Part shown: in pieces, positions 1 to 6,994 of the stretch
How positions within the stretch are numbered: position 1 is the stretch's first letter
How the letters are laid out: the number at the start of each line of letters is the position of its first letter
NCBI GenBank assembly: GCA_035946955.1
Contig: DASYYE010000215.1
Span: 1-18,685 of the forward strand
Source of the DNA: DASYYE01 sp035946955
Lineage (GTDB): Bacteria; Actinomycetota; Actinomycetes; Streptosporangiales; Streptosporangiaceae
DNA length: 18,685 bases
Direction: 5' to 3'
Notes under the pieces: model-generated
Database searches by the model: none
What the model saw: the letters and a program-made list of their open reading frames with translations, nothing else
Told to the model about the DNA's origin: nothing
Program-made: the position numbers and the translations under genes

Positions 1-296
1 GCCGGGCCGGGCTGTCCAAGCGTCCGCCTCGCAGTCTGGATGACCTGCGCGGGCCCGAACGGGGAGTGCTGACCCTCCCGCGTCACCTGTCCAGGCCAGG
101 CCTGCGTGAGTTCGACGTCTCCGACGGCCGGCTGAGACGCAGTCTCTACGGCATCGTCCTCACCCGGGGGAGCCGCAACGAGATGGCCCGTTACGTCAAC
201 CCGCGGCTGCTGCGCGAGGACTGGCCGGTGCTGCGCGAGTCCCTGGACCCCAAGACCCGGCGGCGGTGCGAGCGCCGGATGAAACTGCGCGCCTGA
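1..296 (+). CDS. Small uncharacterised protein, 3' part only (paralogue of the 5457-5810 gene)
   Basis: The frame is open from the left edge to a TGA at 294-296, so this is the C-terminal part of a gene that begins outside the window. A GTG at 66 could be an internal start, but the frame upstream of it also aligns with the paralogue, so I treat the gene as truncated by the edge. The visible 97 residues share a spaced pattern with the 117-aa product encoded at 5457-5810: L-x-G-P-x2-G, LP, FD-x2-D, RS-x-Y-x2-VL, N-x3-L-x-E-x-WP-x-L, a basic RR-x-ER segment and a terminal LRA. The homology is seen directly in the sequence. The function is unknown. The relative sits beside an AbiEii-like nucleotidyltransferase, whereas this copy is followed by adenylate kinase. 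No membrane segment or signal peptide is seen in the visible part. Confidence 0.7.
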   Translation, partial: RAGLSKRPPRSLDDLRGPERGVLTLPRHLSRPGLREFDVSDGRLRRSLYGIVLTRGSRNEMARYVNPRLLREDWPVLRESLDPKTRRRCERRMKLRA

Positions 297-346
297 CCCT
301 ACTACCTGACGTACTTTCCGTGGCCTGTGTGTGCGAGGGTGGCCGC

Positions 347-991
347 ATGCGCAAGTACGTGATGATGGGCATCCAGGGGAGCGGGAAGAGCTCGCAGGCG
401 GCCGTGCTCGCGGCCGCGTACGGCCTCGTGCACATCAACGTGGGTGACATCTTCCGGTGGAACGTGCAGAACCACACGAAGATGGGTGCCCAGGTACGGC
501 GGGTCATGGCCGCGGGTGAGCTGGTCGGGGACGACCTGGCCGAGGCGGTCACCGCGCAGCGGCTCGCCGAGCACGACTGGAACTACGGTTTCGTGATCGA
601 CGGGTTCCCCCGCAACGCCAGGCAGGCCGAGTTCTTCCTGGAGAGCTACGACCTGGACGCCGTGGTGCACCTCGACCTCCCCGACGACGAGGTCCGCCGC
701 CGGGTGCTGGCCCGCCGCCTGTGTGCGGACTGTGGCGTTGACTACAACCTGATGGCTGGCAGGCCGAAGGTGGAAGGGGTCTGTGACGTCTGCGGCGGCA
801 CCCTGGTGCCCCGCGAGGACGACAACGAGGAGGCGCTGGCCGTCCGGATCCGGGACTACCACACCAAGACCGACCCGGTGCTGGACCTGTTCCGGCGCAA
901 GGAGTTCGTGGTCACGGTCGACGCCCGGCCGGACAAGGAGACGGTCCAGAAGGAGGTCCGCTCCCAGCTCGGCCTCCCGCCGCCTGCGTGA
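347..991 (+). CDS. adk: Adenylate kinase
   Basis: Cytosolic nucleoside monophosphate kinase that interconverts ATP + AMP and 2 ADP. The 214-aa product has the P-loop GIQGSGKS at residues 8-15, an AMP-binding segment around residues 33-64, the GFPRN motif with Arg89, and a long-form LID carrying a four-cysteine zinc site (Cys126, Cys129, Cys146, Cys149). The start is the ATG at 347: a GAGGGTGG Shine-Dalgarno lies just upstream and the P-loop then falls at its usual distance from the N-terminus. The frame stays open upstream to 266, but that stretch overlaps the preceding gene. Glycerate kinase begins 9 bp downstream, so the two are probably co-transcribed. In actinobacteria the housekeeping adk usually lies next to secY in the ribosomal protein cluster. 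This one does not, so it may be a second copy; that cannot be judged from the window alone. Confidence 0.93.
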   Translation: MRKYVMMGIQGSGKSSQAAVLAAAYGLVHINVGDIFRWNVQNHTKMGAQVRRVMAAGELVGDDLAEAVTAQRLAEHDWNYGFVIDGFPRNARQAEFFLESYDLDAVVHLDLPDDEVRRRVLARRLCADCGVDYNLMAGRPKVEGVCDVCGGTLVPREDDNEEALAVRIRDYHTKTDPVLDLFRRKEFVVTVDARPDKETVQKEVRSQLGLPPPA

Positions 992-1000
992 GGGTCCCGG

Positions 1001-2107
1001 GTGCGGGTGCTGCTCGCCCCTGACTCGTTCAAGGGCAGTATCGGGGCCGCGCAGGCCGCCGCCGCGCTGGCGCAGGGCTGGCTGGCGGGCAGGCCGGGCG
1101 ACGAGGTGACCTGCCTGCCGCTGGCGGACGGGGGAGAGGGCACCCTGGAGGTGGTCGCCGCCGCGGCCGGGCCGGAGGCCCGGTGGCGCCAGGCGCGGGT
1201 CAGCGGCCCCGGCAGCGAGACGGTGGACTGCCCATGGCTGGAACTGCCTGACGGCACGGCCGTGGTGGAACTCGCGCGCTGCGCTGGCCTCCCCCTGCTG
1301 GCGGCACCCGACCCGCTGGGCGCGCACACGGCGGGCCTGGGGGAGGTCGTCGGCCATGCGCTGGACGCCGGGGCCCACGCGGTCATCATCGGGCTCGGCG
1401 GGTCGGCGTCCACCGACGGCGGGTCCGGGGCACTGGCCGCGCTCGGCGCACGCTTCCTCGATGAGGGCGGCCGCCCGCTGCCGCTGGGTGGCGGGGCACT
1501 GGCTGGGCTGGCGTCGGTGGACACCTCCGCACTGCGGCCCCTGCCAGCGGGCGGTGTGACCTGCCTGGTGGATGTGCGCGCGCCGCTGCTGGGGCCGCAT
1601 GGAGCGGCGGCGGTGTTCGGTCCGCAGAAGGGCGCGGGCCCGGTGGAGGTCGCACGGCTGGAGGCTGGGCTGGCCCGGCTGGCGTCCCTGCTCGGCGGCG
1701 ACCCGGGCGCGGCGGGCGCCGGGGCCGCCGGCGGGACCGGGTACGGCCTGGCCGCGGGCTTGGGCGCGGCACTGGCGCCGGGTGCCCCTGAGCTGTGCCG
1801 CCTGACAGGGCTGGACCGCCGGCTGGCAGAGGCGGACCTGGTGGTCACCGGCGAGGGGCGGTTCGACGCCACCTCACTGGACGGGAAGGTCACGGGCACG
1901 GTCATCGCGGCGGCCGCGGCGGCCAACGTCCCCTGCGCTCTCGTGGCAGGCCGGGTCGCCGGTCAGCCACCCGTCCCGGCCGTCGTCCTGGCGGACCTGG
2001 CCGGGAGCCCTGCACCGGCCCTGGCGGACCCCCGTCGCTGGCTCCTGGTCGCTGGCCGCCACCTGGCAACCGGCCTGGCCCAGACCATCCGTGCAGACGC
2101 TTTGTGA
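1001..2107 (+). CDS. Glycerate kinase (GckA/GlxK type)
   Basis: Phosphorylates D-glycerate with ATP, feeding glyoxylate- and sugar-acid-derived carbon into glycolysis. The 368-aa length matches the family. Visible family segments are the N-terminal LLAPDSFKGS, the LADGGEGT motif near residue 42, the GLGGSASTDGG loop near residue 130, GPQKGA near residue 208, and VVTGEGRFDATSLDGK near residue 282. The start is the GTG at 1001; the GAGGG that overlaps the adk stop codon serves as Shine-Dalgarno. The 9-bp gap to adk suggests one transcript, although I know of no pathway link beyond shared use of adenine nucleotides. The gene converges with the ABC permease gene 76 bp away. Family assignment is secure. 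The exact product (2- or 3-phosphoglycerate) is not decided by the sequence, though this family generally gives 2-phosphoglycerate. Confidence 0.93.
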   Translation: MRVLLAPDSFKGSIGAAQAAAALAQGWLAGRPGDEVTCLPLADGGEGTLEVVAAAAGPEARWRQARVSGPGSETVDCPWLELPDGTAVVELARCAGLPLLAAPDPLGAHTAGLGEVVGHALDAGAHAVIIGLGGSASTDGGSGALAALGARFLDEGGRPLPLGGGALAGLASVDTSALRPLPAGGVTCLVDVRAPLLGPHGAAAVFGPQKGAGPVEVARLEAGLARLASLLGGDPGAAGAGAAGGTGYGLAAGLGAALAPGAPELCRLTGLDRRLAEADLVVTGEGRFDATSLDGKVTGTVIAAAAAANVPCALVAGRVAGQPPVPAVVLADLAGSPAPALADPRRWLLVAGRHLATGLAQTIRADAL

Positions 2108-2123
2108 ATCACGCCGCTGCATG

Positions 2124-2144
2124 TGGGTGTCTGCGACACGCCCA
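2124..2144. terminator. Possible hairpin between convergent genes
   Basis: TGGGTGTC (2124-2131), a TGC loop, then GACA-CG-CCCA (2135-2144) form an 8-bp stem with a two-base bulge. It lies between the ends of the glycerate kinase and permease genes, as expected for a shared terminator. There is no clear T tract, which is common in high-GC actinomycetes. Confidence 0.4.
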
Positions 2145-2183
2145 GCTCGCCTTTCTGCCCGCCAGCGTAGGGGCCCAGCCAAC

Positions 2184-2996
2184 TTAGCTGTCGCGTTTGC
2201 TGAGCAGGAGCGCGCTGACGGCGAGGACGGCGGCCGTGTAGGCGCAGAAGACAGCGAAGCCTGGCCATGGGGGGAGCATCGGGCCGTGGGGGGTGAATTT
2301 GGTCCGGCCGATGATGGCTTGGCCGGCGGCTGAGGGCAGATAGCGGGCTACCGCGTTCTGCCAGGCAGCGGGCAGGCCCTGGACGAGGACCGGGAGGATG
2401 ATGACCAGGCCGGTGACGGCGGCGACGGCGCCTGCGGTGCGCCGGATGATGGTGCCGAGCCCCAGAGCGAGCAGGCCGAGGACGGTCAGGTAGAGGACGG
2501 CGCCTGCCACAGACCGGATGGTGCCGGGGTCAGTGATGTGGGCGCGGCTGCCCGTGCTGGACAGGATGGCCTGGCCGGTGAAGAACGCCACCAGCGACAT
2601 GACGGTCCCGGTGGCAATGGCGATCACGGTGAACACGACGGCCTTGGCGGCCAGCACGGTGGTGCGCTGAGGGGTGGCGGCCAGTGTGGGGCGGATCGTC
2701 CCGCCCGCGTATTCGCCGGTGATGGTGAGGACGCCGAGGACCGCGACAGCGAGCTGGCCGAGGAAGAACCCGCTGAGGCTGTAGGCGGCGGGGTCGAAGG
2801 CGGCGCGTGCCGATGGGGTGAGGCCGCTGTCGTGGCGGGTGTAGGCGGCACAAAGGAGCGCACCGAAACCGGTCATGCCCACCGTGGCGGTGAGCAGGGC
2901 CCAGTAGGTGGACCGGGTCGTGGAGAGCTTGACCCACTCGGAGTGGATGGCGTCCGCGACGATGGGCCGCCGCGTAAGGGGCTGGGTGGCTGTCAC
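2184..2996 (-). CDS. ABC-2 type transporter permease
   Basis: Membrane subunit of an ABC exporter, partner of the ATPase encoded immediately upstream. The 270-aa product begins with a cytoplasmic stretch ending in SEWVKLSTTRSTYW, the usual entry to the first helix in this permease group, and then shows about six hydrophobic segments (roughly residues 32-52, 77-97, 115-137, 160-182, 190-206 and 245-263). The start is a GTG whose GTGA overlaps the ATPase stop (2993-2996), so the two proteins are translationally coupled. The substrate is not evident. Such TetR-linked two-gene ABC systems are often drug or antibiotic exporters, but that is inference from the family and context. Confidence 0.88.
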   Translation of the reverse strand: MTATQPLTRRPIVADAIHSEWVKLSTTRSTYWALLTATVGMTGFGALLCAAYTRHDSGLTPSARAAFDPAAYSLSGFFLGQLAVAVLGVLTITGEYAGGTIRPTLAATPQRTTVLAAKAVVFTVIAIATGTVMSLVAFFTGQAILSSTGSRAHITDPGTIRSVAGAVLYLTVLGLLALGLGTIIRRTAGAVAAVTGLVIILPVLVQGLPAAWQNAVARYLPSAAGQAIIGRTKFTPHGPMLPPWPGFAVFCAYTAAVLAVSALLLSKRDS

Positions 2997-3925
2997 GTGT
3001 GGCTGGTTTCGGGCGTGGTGGCCGGGTGGGGACGGTACTCAGCGGCGTCGTGGGTCTGTTCCATGAACGCCTGTTCCAGGGAGGCATGCCGGGTGAGCAG
3101 TTCGTGCAGGGTGATGCCGTGCCGGGCGGCCAGGTCCCCGACAGCGGCCGCGGTGGTGCCATGCACGGCCAGGCTGCCGTCATCCTGGGGGCCGGTGGTG
3201 GCTCCCTGCTCACGCAGCAGCCTTGCCAGGTGCTCGCGTGCGGGAGAACGGACCTGGACCCACCCTTGCTGGCTTGCGCGGAGGAACTCGTCCAGGCCGG
3301 TGTCAGCGATCAGGCGCCCGCGGCCGATGACAACCAGGTGGTCGGCGGTCAGCGCCATCTCGCTCATCAGGTGACTGGAGACGAACACGGTCCGCCCCTG
3401 GGCGGCCAGCGAACGCAGCAGGTTCCTGACCCAGGCGACTCCTTCGGGGTCGAGCCCGTTGACCGGTTCGTCCAGCAGCAGCACCGCGGGGTCGCCGAGC
3501 AGGGCGGCGGCGATCCCCAGCCGCTGGCGCATGCCGAGGGAGAACCCTGCGGTGCGCCGGCCGGCCACACTGTCCAGGCCGGCGAGGCCGAGCACTTCAT
3601 CGACCCGGCGACGGGGTATCGCATTGGCGGCGGCGAGCGCCCGCAGGTGGGCACGTGCGGTGCGGCTGGGGTGGGCGCCGGCCGATTCCAGCATGGCCCC
3701 GACCTCGTGCAGCGGCCTGCGCATCTGCCGGTAGTGGCGCCCGGCAACGGTCACCGTGCCTGCCGTGGGGGCGTCCAGGCCGAGGATCAGCCGCATCGTG
3801 GTGGTCTTGCCAGCCCCGTTCGGGCCAAGGAACCCGGTCACCGTGCCGGGGGCGACATCGAAGGTCAAGCCGTCCACCGCCGTCGTGGCGCCGTACCGCT
3901 TGGTCAGTGACCGCGCCGCGATCAC
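2993..3925 (-). CDS. ABC transporter ATP-binding protein (DrrA/BcrA-like)
   Basis: ATPase subunit that powers the permease encoded downstream. The 310-aa product has Walker A GPNGAGKTT at residues 34-42, signature SLGMR at 129-133, Walker B VLLLDE at 148-153 and the H-loop SSH with His185. About 100 residues follow the nucleotide-binding domain and end in a hydrophilic tail. The length and the bacitracin/daunorubicin-type layout place it in the exporter ATPases that pair with ABC-2 permeases. The start is a GTG forming a 4-bp GTGA overlap with the upstream TetR gene (3922-3925), and the end overlaps the permease start in the same way. All three genes are therefore one coupled operon, probably controlled by the TetR protein. 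Confidence 0.93.
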   Translation of the reverse strand: MIAARSLTKRYGATTAVDGLTFDVAPGTVTGFLGPNGAGKTTTMRLILGLDAPTAGTVTVAGRHYRQMRRPLHEVGAMLESAGAHPSRTARAHLRALAAANAIPRRRVDEVLGLAGLDSVAGRRTAGFSLGMRQRLGIAAALLGDPAVLLLDEPVNGLDPEGVAWVRNLLRSLAAQGRTVFVSSHLMSEMALTADHLVVIGRGRLIADTGLDEFLRASQQGWVQVRSPAREHLARLLREQGATTGPQDDGSLAVHGTTAAAVGDLAARHGITLHELLTRHASLEQAFMEQTHDAAEYRPHPATTPETSHT

Positions 3926-4578
3926 GTGTCTGCCCCTCGGGCGCCCTCAGGGAGGTCACGGGGCGGGGTGTAGAACTGGCGGACGATCCGCTCGGTGACC
4001 TCGTCGCCGGGCTGGCCGTCGTGGTGCAGCCGCCAGTTCTGCAGGAGCGAGAGCGGCAGGTCGGCCAGCAGTTCCGCGTCAGCACCTGCGGGCAGTTCAC
4101 CCCGGGCGATGGCGCGGTCCACGATCTCGCGGGTGCAGGCGGTGATCATTCCCGCCAAACCCCGGTGCCACGCCTGGCGCAGTTCAGGGTTGGTGGTGAT
4201 TTCACCGCTGACCGCCGCCAGTGCCCGGGATGCCTCGTGCCGGGAGCGCAGGAGGTCTCGGAGGAACACCCGCATGTCCCCGGCGAGGGTGCCGGTGTCG
4301 GGCACGTCGGGTACGGGACGGGCGCGGTGCTGCAGGGCCTCAGCGACCAGCGCGACCTTGTTCGGCCAGCGCAGGTACAGGCTCGACTTGCTGACCCGTG
4401 CGCTCGCGGCGACCTGGTCCATGGTCAGCCGCGCGTAGCCAACCTCGGCCAGCACATCCATGGTGGCCGCGCGGATCGCGGCATCGACCCCCGGGTCACG
4501 CGGGCGGCCCGGCCCAGCCCTGCGTCCCGGCGTGGCCTTGAACTCACCCTGCTGTGGCGCTGCCGCGCTGCCCGCCAT
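3922..4578 (-). CDS. TetR family transcriptional regulator
   Basis: DNA-binding repressor, first gene of the ABC exporter operon and probably its autoregulator. The 218-aa product has a basic N-terminal extension (RRAGPGRPRDPG at 19-30) and a TetR helix-turn-helix at about residues 51-70 (LTMDQVAASARVSKSSLYLR), followed by a ligand-binding-type C-terminal domain with the LLADLPLSLL segment common in TetR_C proteins. The ATG at 4578 is chosen because GTGAGGAG precedes it at short spacing and it keeps the whole basic arm. The end overlaps the ATPase start by GTGA. A candidate promoter and an inverted repeat lie directly upstream (4617-4653), consistent with ligand-released self-repression. The ligand is unknown. 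Confidence 0.93.
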   Translation of the reverse strand: MAGSAAAPQQGEFKATPGRRAGPGRPRDPGVDAAIRAATMDVLAEVGYARLTMDQVAASARVSKSSLYLRWPNKVALVAEALQHRARPVPDVPDTGTLAGDMRVFLRDLLRSRHEASRALAAVSGEITTNPELRQAWHRGLAGMITACTREIVDRAIARGELPAGADAELLADLPLSLLQNWRLHHDGQPGDEVTERIVRQFYTPPRDLPEGARGADT

Positions 4579-4616
4579 GTCTCCTCACCGGCCGTCGCGG
4601 TCACTACCTGGACGGT

Positions 4617-4653
4617 CATGTCTGCTAATACCGGCTGCGGGACATGTTATCCA
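4617..4653 (-). promoter_or_regulatory. Candidate promoter and operator of the TetR-ABC operon
   Basis: On the minus strand TGGATA (4648-4653) and TATTAG (4625-4630) are separated by exactly 17 bp, each matching 4 of 6 consensus bases. An inverted repeat CATGTC (4617-4622) / GACATG (4641-4646) overlaps this promoter. A direct repeat ACGGTCAYGTC also occurs at 4612-4622 and 4654-4664. Such dyads overlapping a TetR promoter are typical operator positions; binding itself is inference. The rest of the 4579-4734 gap holds a 10-bp palindrome AGAGATCTCT (4683-4692) and a GC-rich palindrome at 4705-4716, with no gene. Confidence 0.45.
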
Positions 4654-4734
4654 TACGGTCACGTCCAGTAAATGAGCCGACGAGAGATCTCTGTGGTGTG
4701 TGCTGCCGCCGGCGGCCGGTGCCGGGTGCTGGTG

Positions 4735-5457
4735 CTAGTGGTCCCGGGGCTGCTCGGTGGCGCTGGCAGCCAGCCCGGCCGCCTGCCCGTCGTGTCTGGC
4801 GTCCTGCCTGGGCCAGGCCGCGAACCGTGCCCGCAGCGCCGCGACGTCCTGGCGGCCCAGGCCGAGCGGGGTGAACGCCTGGTCGGGGAGGTGGTCGAGC
4901 CGCAGCCCGGCGTCGGCGAAGTCCGCCGCCTCCAGCCCAGGGTCCAGGCGACGGGCGAAGGCGATGAGTTCGCCGGGGGTGTAGCGGCCCATCATCGCGG
5001 CGGTGTCGAGGTAGTCACGCTCATAGGCGCGGCTGGCCAGCGCGCAGACCTTGCCGCCAGCGACGTCCTCAAGGTCGAGGACCGGGCCGAACTCCATCAC
5101 CACCGGCTGGCGGCCACGCTCGAAGTAGGACATCTGCAACGCCATCTGCTGCCCACCCGGGGCGGTGATGACCCACTCGGCCAGGCCTTCGCCCATACCG
5201 TAGAAGATGTCGGACAGCCCGGCGGTCTTGTCCTGCCGCTCGGCGGTGAACCCCGCCTCGGCCAGTGCCGCCTCCACGGCACCAGCGGCCGCGGCCACAC
5301 CGTGCTCGTCGTTGGTGAACAGGTCAACGTCCTGAGTGGCCCGGTCGATGACCCCGTGCGCGATCAACGCGTTCCCGCCGCCCAGGGCGAAGCCATGCCC
5401 TGCGGCGGCACGCAGCACCACCGCGGCCACCTGCCGGTGGAGTTCGTCGAGCGGCAT
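4735..5457 (-). CDS. AbiEii-like nucleotidyltransferase
   Basis: Member of the nucleotidyltransferase superfamily group annotated as AbiEii/AbiGii toxin family, which transfers nucleotides to RNA or protein targets in characterised toxin-antitoxin systems. The 240-aa product has the glycine-rich GGGNAL at residues 26-31 and the metal-binding DVD at 43-45, both diagnostic of the fold, plus a later conserved block with Lys136 and the R147-D148-Y pair typical of AbiEii proteins. The frame is open further upstream, but I chose the ATG at 5457 because it overlaps the stop of the preceding small gene as TGATG, the pattern of translational coupling. The C-terminus is low complexity. The gene is distinct from classical AbiE in having the 117-aa protein as partner rather than a winged-helix AbiEi. 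Toxicity is not shown by the sequence. Confidence 0.8.
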   Translation of the reverse strand: MPLDELHRQVAAVVLRAAAGHGFALGGGNALIAHGVIDRATQDVDLFTNDEHGVAAAAGAVEAALAEAGFTAERQDKTAGLSDIFYGMGEGLAEWVITAPGGQQMALQMSYFERGRQPVVMEFGPVLDLEDVAGGKVCALASRAYERDYLDTAAMMGRYTPGELIAFARRLDPGLEAADFADAGLRLDHLPDQAFTPLGLGRQDVAALRARFAAWPRQDARHDGQAAGLAASATEQPRDH

Positions 5458-5810
5458 CAGCCGAGCACTACAGCGGCGCGCAGCCGGGGATGGCGTTCCT
5501 CCCAGGCCCGCCGCACCCCCTTGGGCAGCCACAGTTGCGGCCACACCTCGGCGAGCTTGTCACCATTGAGCCAGGTGGCGAGTTCCTCGGCGTGTACCGC
5601 TTCGCCGAGCACGACCTCATACATCGACCGCAGCGAGCAGGAGTCGTCCAGGTCGAACACGCGCCCGGCGGGGCTCCAGAACAGCCGCAGCGGCAGCACG
5701 GCTTTGCCGGAGACCGGCCCGTGCAGGGCAGCCAGGTCGGTGGCCACGAGTACACGCCGGCCTGGGCGCGCCTGGTAGGGCGCCCAGACTGCGGCGGGTG
5801 CTTTGGTCAT
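5457..5810 (-). CDS. Small protein coupled to AbiEii-like nucleotidyltransferase
   Basis: Encodes 117 aa with no domain I can name. The sequence is soluble in character, rich in Trp and Leu, with an FDLDD segment, an RS-x-YE-x-VL stretch, a WLNGDKLAEVWPQL helix-like segment and a C-terminal VRRAWEERHP element. I recall similar small proteins beside nucleotidyltransferase genes in Streptomyces, but no function. The start is the ATG at 5810, preceded by GAGG at 8 nt; ATGs at 5837 and 5840 are in frame, but they overlap a TATGAT that looks like a -10 element. The stop overlaps the nucleotidyltransferase start as TGATG, so the two products are made together. Its position first in a coupled pair suggests an antitoxin or regulatory subunit, which is inference. 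A paralogue lies at the left edge of the window. Confidence 0.72.
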   Translation of the reverse strand: MTKAPAAVWAPYQARPGRRVLVATDLAALHGPVSGKAVLPLRLFWSPAGRVFDLDDSCSLRSMYEVVLGEAVHAEELATWLNGDKLAEVWPQLWLPKGVRRAWEERHPRLRAAVVLG

Positions 5811-5836
5811 GACCTGCGCCTCGTCCACACTGACCA

Positions 5837-5842
5837 TCATAG
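5837..5842 (-). promoter_or_regulatory. Candidate -10 element of the small protein/nucleotidyltransferase pair
   Basis: TATGAT on the minus strand (5 of 6 consensus bases) lies 26 bp before the chosen ATG. No good -35 is visible at 16-18 bp. The 93-bp region 5811-5903 between the two divergent genes contains nothing else I can support. Confidence 0.4.
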
Positions 5843-5903
5843 CCCGGTCACTCCGGAACCGAACCTCCGTTCGAATACGCTCATTAGCATACGCTCGGCG
5901 GGT

Positions 5904-6782
5904 GTGGAGGGTGTTGCCGCTGAGCTGTGTCTGCCCTCGCCCCTGGCCGAACTGCGCGACTCCCGGCTGGCTGGGACGGGGGTCCGGGTCTGGCTGAAGC
6001 GGGATGACCTGATCCACCCCGCCATGCCGGGGAACAAGTGGCGCAAGCTCAAGTACAACCTGGCAGCAGCCAGAGACCAGGGGCATCGCCGGCTGCTCAC
6101 CTTCGGCGGCGCGTTCTCCAGCCACATCCGCGCCACGGCAGTGGCCGGACAGCGACTCGGGTTCCAGACGGTCGGCGTCATCCGGGGCGAGGAGCACCTG
6201 CCGCTGAACGAGACGCTGGCCGAGGCCGCGGGCCACGGCATGGTGCTGACCTATATGGACCGCGAGACCTACCGGCACAAGACGGACCCGGCGGTACTGG
6301 CCGCGCTGCTGGAGCGGTTCGGGCCCGCGTACATGATCCCCGAAGGGGGCAGCAACGCACTCGCCGTGAGGGGCTGCGCGGAGTTGCCCGCCGAGGTCGG
6401 CGTCGCCTTTGACGTCATGTGCTGCGCATGCGGGACCGGCACTACCTTGGCGGGCATTGCCGCTGGCCTGGCCGGTGCGCCGGCGCGGGCACTCGGTTTC
6501 TCAGTGCTGAAAGGCGGCCAGTTCCTTGCCGGTGAGGTCAGGCGGCTCCAGGTGGCGGCATACGGGAACGCCACCGGCAACTGGTCGGTCGAGTACGGCT
6601 ACCACTTCGGCGGCTATGCCAAGCGGACCCCCGGACTCGACGCGTTTGCGGCGGACTTCGCCGCGGCGCAGGGCATAACGCTGGACTGGGTGTACGAGGC
6701 GAAAATGCTCTACGGCCTATTCGGCATGCTCGCTGCTGGCCGGTTCCCCGCGGGGGCCAGGGTCGTGGCGGTGCTGAGCTAG
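5904..6782 (+). CDS. PLP-dependent enzyme, ACC deaminase/D-cysteine desulfhydrase family
   Basis: Fold-type II pyridoxal-phosphate enzyme of the family that includes 1-aminocyclopropane-1-carboxylate deaminase and D-cysteine desulfhydrase. The 292-aa product shows KRDDLIHPAMPGNKWRKL, where Lys45 is the predicted PLP lysine, and the phosphate loop CGTGTTLAG near residue 175. The motif normally written SNH reads SSH here (Ser72-Ser73-His74); the Asn in that place contacts the PLP ring in characterised relatives. The family N-terminus (LPSPLAEL) begins only a few residues after the GTG at 5904, which is why I take it as start although the Shine-Dalgarno is weak. The frame is open upstream as a shadow of the opposite-strand gene. 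The substrate cannot be deduced; amino acid or amine deamination or desulfhydration is the family role. No partner gene is adjacent. Confidence 0.85.
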   Translation: MEGVAAELCLPSPLAELRDSRLAGTGVRVWLKRDDLIHPAMPGNKWRKLKYNLAAARDQGHRRLLTFGGAFSSHIRATAVAGQRLGFQTVGVIRGEEHLPLNETLAEAAGHGMVLTYMDRETYRHKTDPAVLAALLERFGPAYMIPEGGSNALAVRGCAELPAEVGVAFDVMCCACGTGTTLAGIAAGLAGAPARALGFSVLKGGQFLAGEVRRLQVAAYGNATGNWSVEYGYHFGGYAKRTPGLDAFAADFAAAQGITLDWVYEAKMLYGLFGMLAAGRFPAGARVVAVLS

Positions 6783-6797
6783 GCCCAGCCGCCGTCA

Positions 6798-6895
6798 GGG
6801 CGGGTGTGACAGTCCCACGAAAAGCTGTGCGAATTGACGCGGCTCACGTCCCGGGCGGTGTGAAAGTCCCACGAAAAGCTGTGTGTATTGACGCG
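6798..6895 (+). repeat. Two tandem ~44-bp direct repeats with internal dyads
   Basis: Copy 1 (6798-6841) and copy 2 (6853-6895) differ by one deleted base and three substitutions. Each contains a 15-bp imperfect dyad of form GTGnGAnnnTCnCAC (6804-6818 and 6858-6872), then GAAAAGCTGTG, and ends in TTGACGCG. The dyad centres are 54 bp apart, about five helical turns, so both face the same side of the DNA. They lie upstream of the secreted lectin protein gene and look like paired regulator sites. Confidence 0.75.
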
Positions 6896-6917
6896 CAGAT
6901 TTGACCATCGTTATCTT
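6888..6917 (+). promoter_or_regulatory. Candidate promoter of the secreted peptidase-like/lectin gene
   Basis: TTGACG (6888-6893, 5 of 6) and TATCTT (6912-6917, 4 of 6) are separated by 18 bp. The -35 is the end of repeat copy 2, and that copy's dyad lies about 60 bp upstream of the expected start of transcription. Repeat copy 1 also has TTGACG but no matching -10. Confidence 0.5.
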
Positions 6918-6994
6918 TCGCCAAAGCAGCGACCCCGGTGCCGGAGGGTGCCCGAATCCGGGGGCTGGTCATTTCTTCCCCCAAAGGAGCAGGG

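Noticed and set aside
302..1600. Long minus-strand open frame opposite adk and glycerate kinase
   Set aside because: It lies opposite two genes with clear family motifs, has a low-complexity Arg/Ala/Gly/Pro product and no recognisable domain; such frames are normal in DNA this GC-rich.
5490..5903. Upstream extension of the PLP enzyme frame
   Set aside because: It covers the opposite-strand 117-aa gene and does not match the family N-terminus.
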